A DNA stretch of 64,000 nucleotides from Litoribrevibacter albus (GCF_030159995.1 NZ_BSNM01000015.1:186001-250000); one strand, 5' to 3'; shown: positions 37,147 to 46,639, counted from the first letter of the stretch. The notes: generated by a model not told the origin, from the sequence alone. A program made the numbers and translations.

Positions 37147-38205
37147 ATGACAGTTTCGCAGCGTTGGTTTTTTTTAGTCATAGCATTAATTTGTGGCTTC
37201 TTTGTTTACTTATTACAGCCGATTTTAATGCCGTTTATTTTAGGGATTTTAATTGCGTATCTTGGCGACCCTATCGTTGATCGATTTGAAGCGTGGAAGT
37301 GCCCACGGACGTTGGGTGTAACCATTGTGTTTTTGGGATTTACACTAATCACGGTGCTTTCATTATTGTTGATTATTCCTAGTCTGATTCGGCAGATCGA
37401 GTTGTTACGTGGAGTGATTCCTGATGCGGTACTCTGGGTGGAGCATGTGTTGGCTCCCTGGTTGGCAGAGAACCTGGGATGGCAGTTAGATAAGTTATCC
37501 ACTGATGGCATACGCCAAGCGGTACAAGAGAAACTGTCGGGACATGGCAGCTTACTTGCGGCAATTGCCAAAAAGGTAACTGTGTCCTCGATCTCTATGC
37601 TGGTTTGGGCGGCTAATTTAATGCTGGTGCCTGTGGTTTCATTTTATTTGATGCGTGACTGGGATTTGATCGTTGGGCGAATTCATTCCATGTTGCCGAG
37701 GAACCTAGAGGGAACAGTTACCCATCTGGCTAAAGAAAGTGACGAGGTTCTGGGCTCGTTTTTAAAGGGGCAGTTGCTGGTTATGTTGTCTCTTGGCGTG
37801 ATTTACGCCATTGGTTTATGGATAGTAGGGCTTGATTTAGCGTTATTAATTGGTATGGTGGCGGGCCTTTCCAGCATTGTTCCGTACTTGGGCTTTATTG
37901 TCGGAATAGGATTTGCCATCATCGCGGCTATGTTCCAGTTTCATGACTGGTTGCCTCTGGTTTATGTGTGCATAGTGTTCGGTGTTGGTCAGGTGCTTGA
38001 AAGTGTGTTACTGACCCCCATATTAGTAGGCGATAAAATTGGATTGCATCCAGTGGCTGTCATTTTTGCCATTATGGCAGGAGGGCAATTGTTTGGTTTC
38101 ACTGGTGTATTAATCGCGTTACCTGTGGCTGCGGTGGTTATGGTAATACTCCGGTTTGCATATTCGGGCTACAAAGGTAGTCACTTCTATCATGCAGGCC
38201 AATAA
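37147..38205 (+). CDS. AI-2E/PerM-family membrane permease
   Basis: A 352-residue protein with about seven to eight hydrophobic helices. Family blocks are I-L-M-P-F-I-L-G-I-L-I-A-Y-L near the start and the C-terminal G-D-K-I-G-L-H-P-V and G-G-Q-L-F-G-F-T-G-V-L-I-A-L-P. Members include the autoinducer-2 exporter TqsA, sodium-proton antiporters and PerM proteins of unknown substrate. Here it sits directly upstream of hda, which is the PerM arrangement. It starts 19 bases after the phosphatidyltransferase gene and is probably co-transcribed. Confidence 0.87.
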   Translation: MTVSQRWFFLVIALICGFFVYLLQPILMPFILGILIAYLGDPIVDRFEAWKCPRTLGVTIVFLGFTLITVLSLLLIIPSLIRQIELLRGVIPDAVLWVEHVLAPWLAENLGWQLDKLSTDGIRQAVQEKLSGHGSLLAAIAKKVTVSSISMLVWAANLMLVPVVSFYLMRDWDLIVGRIHSMLPRNLEGTVTHLAKESDEVLGSFLKGQLLVMLSLGVIYAIGLWIVGLDLALLIGMVAGLSSIVPYLGFIVGIGFAIIAAMFQFHDWLPLVYVCIVFGVGQVLESVLLTPILVGDKIGLHPVAVIFAIMAGGQLFGFTGVLIALPVAAVVMVILRFAYSGYKGSHFYHAGQ

Positions 38206-38249
38206 AGGTATTATTGACTGTTTAATTAACTAAAGATGATCTGAAGAGA

Positions 38250-38969
38250 ATGGCAATTTCTCAGTTAGTACAGCTTCCTCTTGATGTTCAGCTCAAGCCT
38301 GAAGCGAACTTTGACAGCTTTTGGGCGGGAGAAAATTCCGCAGTTGTTGATGCGTTACTGCGCTTGTCAGAAAGCATTGTGCTGCAAAATCCGATAGAGA
38401 CGAATTTCTATTTATGGGGTGCAGAAGGTGTTGGGAAAACACATCTTTTGCAAGCCTTATGTAATCAGGTTGGTTCCAAAGGGATTGATTGTGTGTATCT
38501 TCCTTTGCCTGAGTTACTTAAATACGGCCCTGAGGTTATGCAGGGTATTGAAAATATGAAGTTGGTCTGTCTTGACGATGTTCAGTGTTTGATCGGAAAC
38601 AAACAGTGGCAAATTGGCATCTTCCATTTATTTAATCGATTACGTGATCGTGGACATTGCCTGGTTGTGTCGAGCGATGAGTCTGCACTGCAAATTCCTT
38701 TGGAATTGGCTGATCTGAAGTCCCGATTCAGTTGGGGGTTAACCTTTAAATTGGAAAGTCTGTCTGAATTAGATGCCAGAAACTTGCTAATCGATCATGC
38801 AAATAAACGTGGTTTGGAAATGTCGGAAGAAGTGGCGGATTACATCGTCACCCGCGCTCGTCGTTCTGCTCCGGAATTATTAACTACGTTGGAACAATTG
38901 GATCTGGCGAGTTTGTCTGCCAAGCGTAAATTGACTCGGCCGTTCGTTAAAGACGTACTGGATTGGTAA
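38250..38969 (+). CDS. hda: DnaA regulatory inactivator Hda
   Basis: A 239-residue DnaA-like AAA+ protein. With the DNA-loaded sliding clamp it stimulates ATP hydrolysis by DnaA and so prevents extra initiations. The N-terminal clamp-binding stretch is Q-L-V-Q-L-P-L near residues 4-10. Walker A is G-A-E-G-V-G-K-T-H-L-L, Walker B L-V-C-L-D-D-V-Q, and the sensor region S-R-F-S-W-G-L matches Hda and DnaA. The C-terminal DNA-binding domain of DnaA is absent, as expected. GAAGAG precedes the ATG. It lies between perM-like and murI genes. Confidence 0.94.
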   Translation: MAISQLVQLPLDVQLKPEANFDSFWAGENSAVVDALLRLSESIVLQNPIETNFYLWGAEGVGKTHLLQALCNQVGSKGIDCVYLPLPELLKYGPEVMQGIENMKLVCLDDVQCLIGNKQWQIGIFHLFNRLRDRGHCLVVSSDESALQIPLELADLKSRFSWGLTFKLESLSELDARNLLIDHANKRGLEMSEEVADYIVTRARRSAPELLTTLEQLDLASLSAKRKLTRPFVKDVLDW

Positions 38970-38994
38970 TTTAGTCTGTGAATAAGGTGCGTCA

Positions 38995-39804
38995 ATGACG
39001 TTTCATCGTATTCTGATTCTTGATTCCGGGGTTGGTGGACTAAGTGTATTTGATGAAATAGTCCAAAAGCTCCCTTCGCTTGATGTCGATTATCTCGCTG
39101 ACCATTCTTTTTTTCCCTATGGTACAAAGGCTCCTGAGGCGATTATTTCGCGTGTGGCTCAATTGGTCAGACACTGTCTGGAGCAAGATACCTATTCCTT
39201 GATTGTTGTGGCCTGTAATACTGCGAGTACTGTCGTGTTGGACTCTTTACGCGCGGAATTTGACTTGCCTTTTGTTGGCGTGGTCCCAGCCATAAAACCA
39301 GCCTGTGCGATGTCTCAGTCCAAGCGGGTTGGGGTGTTGGCGACTGAAGGAACCGTGACCCGTGATTATACCCACGAATTGATTCGAAACTTTGGTCTCG
39401 ATAATGACATAACACTGGTCGGTTCGGCGCGTCTTGTGGAAATTGCGGAGCAGAAGTTAGCGGGTGAAGAGGTTGATCGAGCAGAACTTAAAGCCATTCT
39501 TGCACCGCTGAAAGCGAAGCAAGTCGATCAAGTGGTGTTAGGGTGCACCCATTTTCCCTTATTGAAAGCTGAGTTAATAGAAGTTGCTGATTGGCCTGTG
39601 AATTGGGTCGACTCGGGACAAGCAATTGCACTGAGGGTAGAGTCATTGTTAAGTGGCCAGACTTCAGGCCTGAAGAAGAAAAGAAAAGACGAGTCTTCTC
39701 GTTGTTATCGATTCATATCAACTGATTTGGCTAGATTAAGCCTTCCTCGATCAATCTCTAATAGCTTCGATCAAATACTGTCATTATCTATCGCTGTTTC
39801 TTGA
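38995..39804 (+). CDS. murI: Glutamate racemase
   Basis: A 269-residue enzyme that makes D-glutamate for peptidoglycan. The two catalytic cysteines are in A-C-N-T-A-S-T (near residue 73) and L-G-C-T-H-F-P-L-L (near 184). The N-terminal D-S-G-V-G-G-L-S-V and D-H-S-F-F-P-Y-G blocks are typical (the usual Asp-Tyr replaced by H-S-F). AAGGTG lies 5 bases upstream of the ATG. It follows hda by 25 bases and is probably the last gene of the DUF2066-to-murI operon. No clear terminator separates it from the convergent kinase gene. Confidence 0.94.
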   Translation: MTFHRILILDSGVGGLSVFDEIVQKLPSLDVDYLADHSFFPYGTKAPEAIISRVAQLVRHCLEQDTYSLIVVACNTASTVVLDSLRAEFDLPFVGVVPAIKPACAMSQSKRVGVLATEGTVTRDYTHELIRNFGLDNDITLVGSARLVEIAEQKLAGEEVDRAELKAILAPLKAKQVDQVVLGCTHFPLLKAELIEVADWPVNWVDSGQAIALRVESLLSGQTSGLKKKRKDESSRCYRFISTDLARLSLPRSISNSFDQILSLSIAVS

Positions 39805-39849
39805 TCGATGGCTTTTATTGAATCTTTAACCTAGCGTACTCAGTATCGG

Positions 39850-42800
39850 TTACAAGGTGTTTGAGAGAGGTTCTTGCTGGTGATTAAAATACTTACTTAA
39901 CAGCTCCTCAAGAGCATTCATTGTGACGGGTTTTGGAATGAAGTCATCCATGCCAGCCTCAATACACTTCTTCTTGTCTCCCTCAATGGTGTTGGCGGTG
40001 AGCGCAATGATTAAGTTCTTACCACCTAGGTTTGCTTCTCTTGCCCGAATATTTCGGGTGGCTTCAAAGCCATCCATGACAGGCATTTGGCAGTCCATCA
40101 GAATGACATCGTAATTATGATGGAACATTTCAAGCGCTTTGGTTCCATCCTCAGCCAGATCTACAGTGCACCCTAGTTTCTCAAGAATGCGTGTTGCGAC
40201 TCGCTGGTTGACCGGGTTGTCTTCCACCAACAGTACCGAGATTGCAAAGTTGGCTTCTTTGGTGCTTTGGTTTGAATCTAACAGAAGGTCCTTTTCTGTC
40301 AGGTCTGCCTTGGTCAGTAATTGTTTTTGAGTGTCCTGTTTGATTGTTAACCGCTGAAGCATTGCTTCCAGAATGCTGTATCGATAGATTTTGGAATAAC
40401 AGCCATCAAAATAGTCAGTGATTAGTGGTTCTGGTAACAGGTCATTTTGAGCGCTGTTCGCAAACACAACCCACATGGACGGGTGCATAGGGGTTAACTT
40501 TTCCATCTCGCTGTTAATGCACTGGTAGTCAAAGTCATCTGATATATGGATTAATGAAATGGCCTTGGAGACTTCGTCTTCGCGAGCAAATAATTGATCC
40601 AACTGTTCATTGGTTTTAACTGGATGAACGCTGGCACCAAAGTGTCTGAAAATTTCTTTGAGGGAATCCAGTTCGTTGTCATCCTGACAAGCCAGGCAAA
40701 TGTGTTGGCCTTGCATTAATCCTCGGGAAAATAGCTCAGGAGCTCCTTTGGGCGCGGCTAATGGTAGATGCAGGCTGAAGGTAGATCCGTGGCCCTTGAT
40801 GCTTTCGACCGAGATTTTGCCACCCATCAGTTCTGCAAGCTGGCGAGAGATGGTTAATCCCAGACCCGTGCCTCCAAAGCGGCGGGTAGTGGAACTGTCT
40901 TCTTGTGTGAAGACTCTGAAAATGTCGTTCAGCTTTTGATTGTTAATGCCGTAGCCTGTATCAACGACTTCAATGACTAATGGTACTTTGTTGGATAACG
41001 GACGCACCTGAACTGATGGGTCACGCTTCACATGAATCATCACGTGGCCTTGTTCAGTAAATTTAATCGCATTGGAACATAAGTTAAGAATAATTTGTTT
41101 GATGCGAACGTAATCGCCAATCAGTTCTTCCGGAAGGTCAGGCTGAATACGGGTGTCGAGATTAATTCCTTTTTCGGCGGCTTTGATATTCAAAAGGGCG
41201 GAAACATCTTCAACCAGTCTCACCAGGTTAAAAGGAAGGATTTCGATTTGTAGTTTGCCGGCCTCAATTTTTGAGAAATCGAGAATGTCATTCAGAATAT
41301 TCAGAAGGGTGGAGGCGGAATTATTAATGGTTGAAACGTATTCGTTTTGTTCTGAATTAAGTTCTGTTTTTTGAAGCAGTGACGCCATGCCCAGAATCCC
41401 GTTCATTGGGGTTCTTAGCTCATGGGACATGTTAGCCAGGAACATGCTCTTGGTCTTGTTAGCGGCTTCTGCTGCACGCTTCGATTCAATCAGTGCTTTT
41501 TCTGCACGTTTCTGAGCGGTAACGTCCTTACACACGCAGTAAATGATATTTTCACCCTGGAATACCATAGAAATCAGCGAAATATGGATGATGGAAATGT
41601 CATCTTGCTTAGGTGCCAGGAAGTTAAGTTCTTTATGAGAAGAACCATTACTTGATGCATCATCAATCAGTTGATTGATTTCTTTTATTCGCTCTGGCTC
41701 ATTCATGTGTGGTGCTATCAGAAGTTGCCCCAGATTGGCACCATTGATTCGGTCTTCATCTGCCTTCAGTAAGTTGGCACCAGAATGGTTGTAATCAATG
41801 ATCTCGTGGTTACGGATCAAGAAAATAGGTTCGCTGGAGGCGTGGCACACTTCCAGGAACTTGGTTTCACTGTGTTCCAGTGCAATATTCATGGATTCAC
41901 GCTCATCAATCACCTGATTCAGGTGAAGAGCTACTTCACTGATCTCATCATTTCCATAGACAGAGACTTTATTTGAAAAGTGCCCGCTCTTGGCATAACT
42001 CGATAGTGTCTTGTTTATTGAGCCAAGCGTATTGGAAGCTCTGGATACCAGCAAATAACCCAACCAAAGAGAACCGATAATCGCAAGGAGGGTGACGATA
42101 ATGTAGCGAACCAGCTGATGGCGAGCGCTGTCTGAGAGATCGATGATTTCACTCAATGCCTGTTGGCTGATGATTTGACGAATGTTATGAATGTGGGCGC
42201 TTTTCTGCTTGGATAGCTCATACCATTCGGTTAATTCAAAAATAAGAGCCGCTTCTTTTAGAGATTCAAGGCTGTGTTTCAGCTCATCAATCCACGATTT
42301 AGCATCATCAGTGCTTTCAATATTCTCACATCCGTTTAGTAGTGTGTTTAAAGCCCTTAATGGTGAGTGTTCGGCGGGTTTGGTTTTTGAAAGGAAGCGG
42401 TATTTGTCTAAAAGAATGAAGATACGACTGCTGCTTGAACGAATGAGTGGAGAGACTTCACTGCCTTCTTGCGCTAATTGACATAAGTTGTACCACGATC
42501 GTGTTTGGAAAATATGTTCTAACTGCTGAATGATTTCCAGTTTTGCAGGCAGGTTCAGCATTTGGTCTCTCAATTCATTGATTTTTTGAGAGGTGGTTTG
42601 GCTTTCACTGCCGTAAAGCATGTTCTTTTGCTTTTCAGTCGCTAACTCGAAATGAAAGTCATCGTACAATGCATTCTGAACCAGCATATTGGTTTGTAAG
42701 AACTTATTCTCATCGTTGTTTATGCCTGGTGAGCTCATGAAGGTTAATCCATGTGCCGTTTCAAGACTTACCTGTTCTTCAATACGTGCCAATAAGTTAG

Positions 42801-43368
42801 ATACATTGGTTTTTTGAAGAACAGATAGGTCGTGGTTGGTGGCTGTAATGGCTTTTACCAAATATAACGCGGTCTGAATGATGTCAGAGAAGAAATAGAA
42901 ATAGTCAGAGTTGGGGTTCTTGTTATCAAAACCTGCGCGCACATCGCGCATAGATTCCAGGTCAAAGATCAGTTGGTTAAGGTCATTGACTGGATCATTG
43001 ATTCGTCGATCCGGATCAAGGCTTCTAGGGTCTTTGAATCGCTTGCTGATCTCGCTGCGTTTAACAAATTGTTCCAGTTGATGGATTGCGTTATCGACCA
43101 CTTTTCTGTGTCTCAACAACGCTTCCTGGTAGGTTTGGTTTTCTGTAATTTGATAAACTCGGCTTAGGGTACGCTCTGTTTGTAAGCCGCTAACAATGGA
43201 ATAAATGTAATCAATGGCGTGGAAGTCAGTGGCTGTGGTCGAAAAGTCCTGGTAAACATTGTACCTTTCTTCGATAGCCTTAATTGAAAAGGCCAAAAGC
43301 GTAATGCTGGGAAGCAATACGATAAGAGCGAGCTTGTAACGAATTTTTAGGTTGTTAAACCAATTCAT
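39850..43368 (-). CDS. Hybrid sensor histidine kinase with NIT sensor domain
   Basis: A 1172-residue membrane kinase. Order: helix 1 (about 13-32); a periplasmic helical NIT (nitrate/nitrite-sensing) domain with the opening S-I-V-S-G-L-Q-T-E-R-T-L-S; helix 2 (about 422-445); HAMP; a PAS domain (about 510-630). Next come HisKA with M-S-H-E-L-R-T-P near 648 (phospho-accepting His) and the HATPase with D-T-G-Y-G-I, G-G-T-G-L-G-L. A receiver-like domain lacks the usual aspartate cluster (residues about 885-1010). A true receiver (V-L-L-V-E-D-N-P-V-N, phospho-acceptor in L-M-D-C-Q-M-P-V-M-D-G near 1090) ends it. No response-regulator or phosphotransfer gene is adjacent, so its output partner is elsewhere. 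Nitrate/nitrite sensing is inferred only from the domain type. Confidence 0.92.
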   Translation of the reverse strand: MNWFNNLKIRYKLALIVLLPSITLLAFSIKAIEERYNVYQDFSTTATDFHAIDYIYSIVSGLQTERTLSRVYQITENQTYQEALLRHRKVVDNAIHQLEQFVKRSEISKRFKDPRSLDPDRRINDPVNDLNQLIFDLESMRDVRAGFDNKNPNSDYFYFFSDIIQTALYLVKAITATNHDLSVLQKTNVSNLLARIEEQVSLETAHGLTFMSSPGINNDENKFLQTNMLVQNALYDDFHFELATEKQKNMLYGSESQTTSQKINELRDQMLNLPAKLEIIQQLEHIFQTRSWYNLCQLAQEGSEVSPLIRSSSSRIFILLDKYRFLSKTKPAEHSPLRALNTLLNGCENIESTDDAKSWIDELKHSLESLKEAALIFELTEWYELSKQKSAHIHNIRQIISQQALSEIIDLSDSARHQLVRYIIVTLLAIIGSLWLGYLLVSRASNTLGSINKTLSSYAKSGHFSNKVSVYGNDEISEVALHLNQVIDERESMNIALEHSETKFLEVCHASSEPIFLIRNHEIIDYNHSGANLLKADEDRINGANLGQLLIAPHMNEPERIKEINQLIDDASSNGSSHKELNFLAPKQDDISIIHISLISMVFQGENIIYCVCKDVTAQKRAEKALIESKRAAEAANKTKSMFLANMSHELRTPMNGILGMASLLQKTELNSEQNEYVSTINNSASTLLNILNDILDFSKIEAGKLQIEILPFNLVRLVEDVSALLNIKAAEKGINLDTRIQPDLPEELIGDYVRIKQIILNLCSNAIKFTEQGHVMIHVKRDPSVQVRPLSNKVPLVIEVVDTGYGINNQKLNDIFRVFTQEDSSTTRRFGGTGLGLTISRQLAELMGGKISVESIKGHGSTFSLHLPLAAPKGAPELFSRGLMQGQHICLACQDDNELDSLKEIFRHFGASVHPVKTNEQLDQLFAREDEVSKAISLIHISDDFDYQCINSEMEKLTPMHPSMWVVFANSAQNDLLPEPLITDYFDGCYSKIYRYSILEAMLQRLTIKQDTQKQLLTKADLTEKDLLLDSNQSTKEANFAISVLLVEDNPVNQRVATRILEKLGCTVDLAEDGTKALEMFHHNYDVILMDCQMPVMDGFEATRNIRAREANLGGKNLIIALTANTIEGDKKKCIEAGMDDFIPKPVTMNALEELLSKYFNHQQEPLSNTL

Positions 43369-43758
43369 CCTTGGTATCTCTTGGACTTAGTCTTCTAAGT
43401 TTAGCAAAGTCTACGCCTTTCAATCCTTGATGACATAATTCAAGTCAATTCTTTTGAATAATGCTTTAAGGCGACAATGATCGTACTTGTTGTCTTTGTT
43501 GTGCAGGGCGACTTAAGCCAATTAAATCCAAACATCTGCGTCATCACTGTGACAAACGAGTTACTCTCAAGTTTAGACGATGTTGTAACATTTTCGCTGA
43601 TAAATGTCGCCCTTAATCTGTTTCTGTTGCCTGTCGTTAACCATTGAGTCAATCAGAAAGAAAAGGTAGAGTGCAGGGTTCCCTGTAACAAAGCGTAAAT
43701 TGAAGGCTTAAGTCGAAGTGTATCTTCAATTTTAGCCGTTGATAGAAGAGACAAATGC
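43369..43758. other. Divergent region between the hybrid kinase and argF
   Basis: 390 bases with both promoters and no accepted gene. TGTCGC-type hexamers, the half-site of Pseudomonas ArgR, occur at 43605 (TGTCGC), 43632 (TGTCGT) and, inverted, at 43471 (GCGACA) and 43508 (GCGACT). They are candidates for arginine control of argF; no E. coli-type ARG box is clear. Confidence 0.4.
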
Positions 43759-44760
43759 ATGGCATTTAATTTGAGAAATAGACACTTTTTAAAGCTTCTG
43801 GATTTTAATCAAGAAGAGATTGGTTTCTTGTTGTCCCTAGCTGCAAATTTAAAAGCAGCGAAATACGGAGGGTATGAACAACCTCGTTTAAAAGGGAAAC
43901 AGATTGCGCTGATTTTTGAAAAGTCTTCTACCCGAACCCGCTGTGCATTTGAAGTAGCCGCTCAAGATCAGGGTGCCTACGTTACTTACCTTGGTCCGAG
44001 TGGTTCTCAAATCGGTCATAAAGAATCCATGAAAGATACCGCGCGAGTACTAGGGCGGATGTATGACGGCATTCAATACCGTGGTTATGGTCAATCAGTG
44101 GTTGAAGAATTGGCAGAGCACGCTGGCGTGCCGGTGTGGAATGGTTTGACGGATGAGTTTCATCCAACCCAAATTCTGGCCGATTTTCTGACAATGCAAG
44201 AACATTCTCACAAGTCGCTGCATGAAATGACGTTCTGTTATCTGGGTGATGGTCGCAATAATATGGCTAATTCCCTGATGGTCGGCGCGGCGATCATGGG
44301 GTTAGATTTCCGAATTGCAGCACCAAAGAGCTGCCAGCCAGAAGAAGAACTGGTTGCGACTTGTCAAAAAATCGCAGCAGCTTCAGGCGCGAAAATTGTC
44401 TTGACCGAAGATGTGGAAGAAGGCGTGAAAGGCGCTGATTTCCTATATACCGATGTTTGGGTTTCTATGGGTGAACCGGATTCAGTCTGGGAAGAGCGCG
44501 TCACTCTGCTGAAGCCGTACCAAATTAACCAACAGGTCATTGAAATGACCGGAAACCCTGAAGTGAAATTCATGCATTGCTTGCCTGCGTTCCACAACAG
44601 AGAAACCAAAGTGGGTGAAGAGATTTACCAGAAGTTTGGTTTGGATGGCATGGAAGTGACGGAAGATGTGTTTGAATCCAGACATTCTATTGTCTTTGAT
44701 CAGGCGGAAAACAGAATGCATACCATCAAAGCCGTTATGGTTGCTACTTTAGGGGATTAA
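43759..44760 (+). CDS. argF: Ornithine carbamoyltransferase
   Basis: A 333-residue enzyme that joins ornithine and carbamoyl phosphate to citrulline. The carbamoyl-phosphate site is S-S-T-R-T-R-C (residues 55-61) and H-P-T-Q near 136. The ornithine/catalytic block is M-H-C-L-P-A-F-H-N, with the catalytic cysteine near 274. Length and sequence fit both E. coli-type anabolic ArgF/ArgI and catabolic ArcB. No arcA or arcC is nearby, which favours the biosynthetic enzyme, but the ArcB role cannot be excluded. It is followed after 8 bases by a PhzF gene, so the two probably share a transcript. Confidence 0.94.
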   Translation: MAFNLRNRHFLKLLDFNQEEIGFLLSLAANLKAAKYGGYEQPRLKGKQIALIFEKSSTRTRCAFEVAAQDQGAYVTYLGPSGSQIGHKESMKDTARVLGRMYDGIQYRGYGQSVVEELAEHAGVPVWNGLTDEFHPTQILADFLTMQEHSHKSLHEMTFCYLGDGRNNMANSLMVGAAIMGLDFRIAAPKSCQPEEELVATCQKIAAASGAKIVLTEDVEEGVKGADFLYTDVWVSMGEPDSVWEERVTLLKPYQINQQVIEMTGNPEVKFMHCLPAFHNRETKVGEEIYQKFGLDGMEVTEDVFESRHSIVFDQAENRMHTIKAVMVATLGD

Positions 44761-44768
44761 GATAAGTC

Positions 44769-45566
44769 ATGAGTAATTGGTTAACGATTTATCAGGTTGA
44801 TGCCTTCACTAATCAACTGTTTAAGGGTAATCCTGCTGCTGTAGTTCCGTTGACGGAGTGGTTGGATGATGAGCTATTACAAAAAATAGCTGCTGAAAAT
44901 AACCTGTCAGAGACGGCTTTCTTTGCTTTAGATGAGCAAGGCGAGTTGCTTTTGAGATGGTTTACTCCCACCAGCGAAGTAGAGCTTTGTGGTCATGCAA
45001 CCTTGGCTACGGCCCATGTGCTTTTTGAAGAAATGGGCTTTGGTGATGATCAGATTACTTTCCAAACCAAATACAAAGGTCCACTGACTGTGACTAAGGA
45101 ATCGGAAGGCTACAGTATGGCATTTCCGAATCTAAAGCCGGAAGCTGTGGCAGAGGTTCCTCAGGCTATTTCTTCAGGCCTGCAATTAGAAATCTCCGAG
45201 ACTTTGGTTTCTGATGATTATCTGGTGGTTTTGCCTTCGGAAGAGGATGTACGTGCAATATCTCCTGACTTTAAAATCCTTGCTCAACTGGATCGACGAG
45301 GAGTCATTGTGACTGCACCAGGAAAAGATGTGGATTTCGTATCTCGCTATTTTGCGCCAGCGTTTGGCATTGATGAAGATCCTGTGACGGGGTCGGCGCA
45401 CTGTGTGTCAGCACCTTTTTGGGCGGAAAAACTGGGTAAGCAGACGTTAACAGCCCGACAGGTTTCTGAGCGGGAAGGTGAGTTAGCTTGCATCGTGTCA
45501 GATCAGGTGGTCACTCTAAAGGGTGATGCTGTGTTGTATATGAAAGGCTCCATCCTGGTAGCCTAG
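44769..45566 (+). CDS. PhzF-family isomerase/epimerase-like protein
   Basis: A 265-residue protein with the two-lobed diaminopimelate-epimerase-like fold of the PhzF family. Key signs are D-A-F-T-N-Q-L-F-K-G-N-P-A-A-V at the start, N-L-S-E48-T-A-F-F with the family glutamate, F-T-P-T-S-E-V-E-L-C-G-H-A-T and the C-terminal D-P-V-T-G-S-A-H-C. PhzF itself isomerises an intermediate of phenazine synthesis, but most family members, like this one, lie outside phenazine clusters and have no known substrate. It follows argF by 8 bases. The context gives no direct clue to its reaction. Confidence 0.88.
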   Translation: MSNWLTIYQVDAFTNQLFKGNPAAVVPLTEWLDDELLQKIAAENNLSETAFFALDEQGELLLRWFTPTSEVELCGHATLATAHVLFEEMGFGDDQITFQTKYKGPLTVTKESEGYSMAFPNLKPEAVAEVPQAISSGLQLEISETLVSDDYLVVLPSEEDVRAISPDFKILAQLDRRGVIVTAPGKDVDFVSRYFAPAFGIDEDPVTGSAHCVSAPFWAEKLGKQTLTARQVSEREGELACIVSDQVVTLKGDAVLYMKGSILVA

Positions 45567-45578
45567 GTAAATCTCTAA

Positions 45579-45660
45579 AGCGTGTAATTACTCCTGTGTA
45601 GGTAATTTGTATTAGTCCGGTTTTCTGTTTCTTAGAGCCGGACGTTGCTTTTTACACGCT
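45579..45660. other. Possible three-way-junction RNA structure
   Basis: AGCGTGTAA (45579-45587) pairs with ACACGCT/TTACACGCT (ending 45660). Inside, AATTAC (45586-45591) pairs with GTAATT (45602-45607) and GTCCGG (45615-45620) with CCGGAC (45638-45643). It could be the 3' end structure of the argF-phzF transcript or a small RNA. It matches no family I know. Confidence 0.35.
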
Positions 45661-45934
45661 AATATCTATTTATCAAACCAGCTTTTTTGTTGAATTATTC
45701 TTAGTTAAGTCAATAAATTAGCTATTGATGTCATGTTTTTGTTAACTCCGTCTAATAAAAAAAATCAAAGATTCTTGATTTAGGAATCAAGTTTTATTTT
45801 AATCGGGGCTCGCTCCATACTTGTAACCTTGTATAAACAAAGTTGTAATGTTGAGTATTGTTAGTGTTCGTGTGGATATATGAACTCTAAAAATGGAATC
45901 TGGTTCTTAAACGAGTGTTTACTTTTTGAAACAA

Positions 45935-45966
45935 AGATTTTTATCTCATTTCTGAGATTTTTATCT
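45935..45966. repeat. 12-base direct repeat, 20 bases apart
   Basis: AGATTTTTATCT occurs at 45935-45946 and exactly again at 45955-45966. The unit is itself nearly palindromic (AGAT...ATCT). Two turns of DNA separate the copies, ending 85 bases before the DUF3015 start, a position that suits an activator or repressor. Confidence 0.55.
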
Positions 45967-46051
45967 AAAGTAGAAAAGGTTCGAATCAAAATTTGAAATT
46001 CTATGTAGTCATTTTTAAGACGAATAGATTAAGTTAGTAAGAGGAATTACT

Positions 46052-46534
46052 ATGAAAAGATCTTTATTGGCAGCAGGTTTCTTGGCAGCTTCTTTCTCAG
46101 CTTCAGCAGTAGTACCTGGTGGTGATAGCTGTGGTTGGGGTAACATGTTGTTCGAAGGCCAGTCTGGTCTACCTATGCATGTTGTTGCTTCAACTACAAA
46201 CGGTACTTCAGGTAATGCGTCATTCGGTATGACTTCTGGTACTAACGGCTGTTCTGCTGACGGTACTTTGACATACGGTGGCAAGCCTATGATCGATCTT
46301 GGCGCTATCATGGATGAGTTCTCAGAAGACGTTGCTCGTGGTCATGGTGATGCACTACGTACTGTTGCTGTTGCATTGAACATCGAAGCTCAAGACCGCG
46401 CAACTTTCGACGAAGTAATGCACGAAAACTTCGCAGTTATCTTCCCAAGCGAAAACGTAACTGCTGAAGAAGCAATGACTGCTGTTCTTGATGTTATGAA
46501 AGCTGACGCTCGTCTAAGCAAATACGCTGCTTAA
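46052..46534 (+). CDS. DUF3015-family exported protein
   Basis: A 160-residue protein with a signal peptide (M-K-R-S-L-L-A-A-G-F, cleavage near S-A-S-A-V, residue 18). The mature start G-D-S-C-G-W-G-N-M-L-F-E-G and the block S-G-T-N-G-C-S-A-D-G are DUF3015 marks; the two cysteines could form a disulfide. Function is unknown. Codons are strongly biased to GGT, GCT, ACT, GTT and to C-ending AAC, TTC and GAC, unlike neighbours, which suggests high expression. AGGAAT precedes the ATG. It is followed by its own terminator, then by the DUF4105 gene; this neighbourhood recurs in gammaproteobacteria. Confidence 0.88.
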   Translation: MKRSLLAAGFLAASFSASAVVPGGDSCGWGNMLFEGQSGLPMHVVASTTNGTSGNASFGMTSGTNGCSADGTLTYGGKPMIDLGAIMDEFSEDVARGHGDALRTVAVALNIEAQDRATFDEVMHENFAVIFPSENVTAEEAMTAVLDVMKADARLSKYAA

Positions 46535-46548
46535 TTGAGTGGTTATAA

Positions 46549-46573
46549 AGAATGCCTCCTTGAGGCATTCTTT
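46549..46573 (+). terminator. Intrinsic terminator of the DUF3015 gene
   Basis: GAATGCCTC (46550-46558) and GAGGCATTC (46562-46570) form a 9-bp stem with a 3-base loop, then T's. Confidence 0.85.
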
Positions 46574-46639
46574 AGTTAGATTTTTTATCCTGTCCTACTC
46601 TTATTTTCCCTCCAAAAGTTGTCCATTAGTTTCTTAAAT

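Larger units (their letters stand above)
45567..46051. other. Long AT-rich intergenic region
   Basis: 485 bases without a gene. It holds a possible three-way-junction RNA (45579-45660), an AT-rich stretch and a 12-base direct repeat (45935-45966) ahead of the DUF3015 gene. AGGAAT at 46041 is the ribosome site for the gene at 46052. Confidence 0.6.

Noticed and set aside
43440-43652. 70-codon minus-strand frame in the argF promoter region
   Set aside because: No ribosome site, no family, and lies on probable regulatory sequence.
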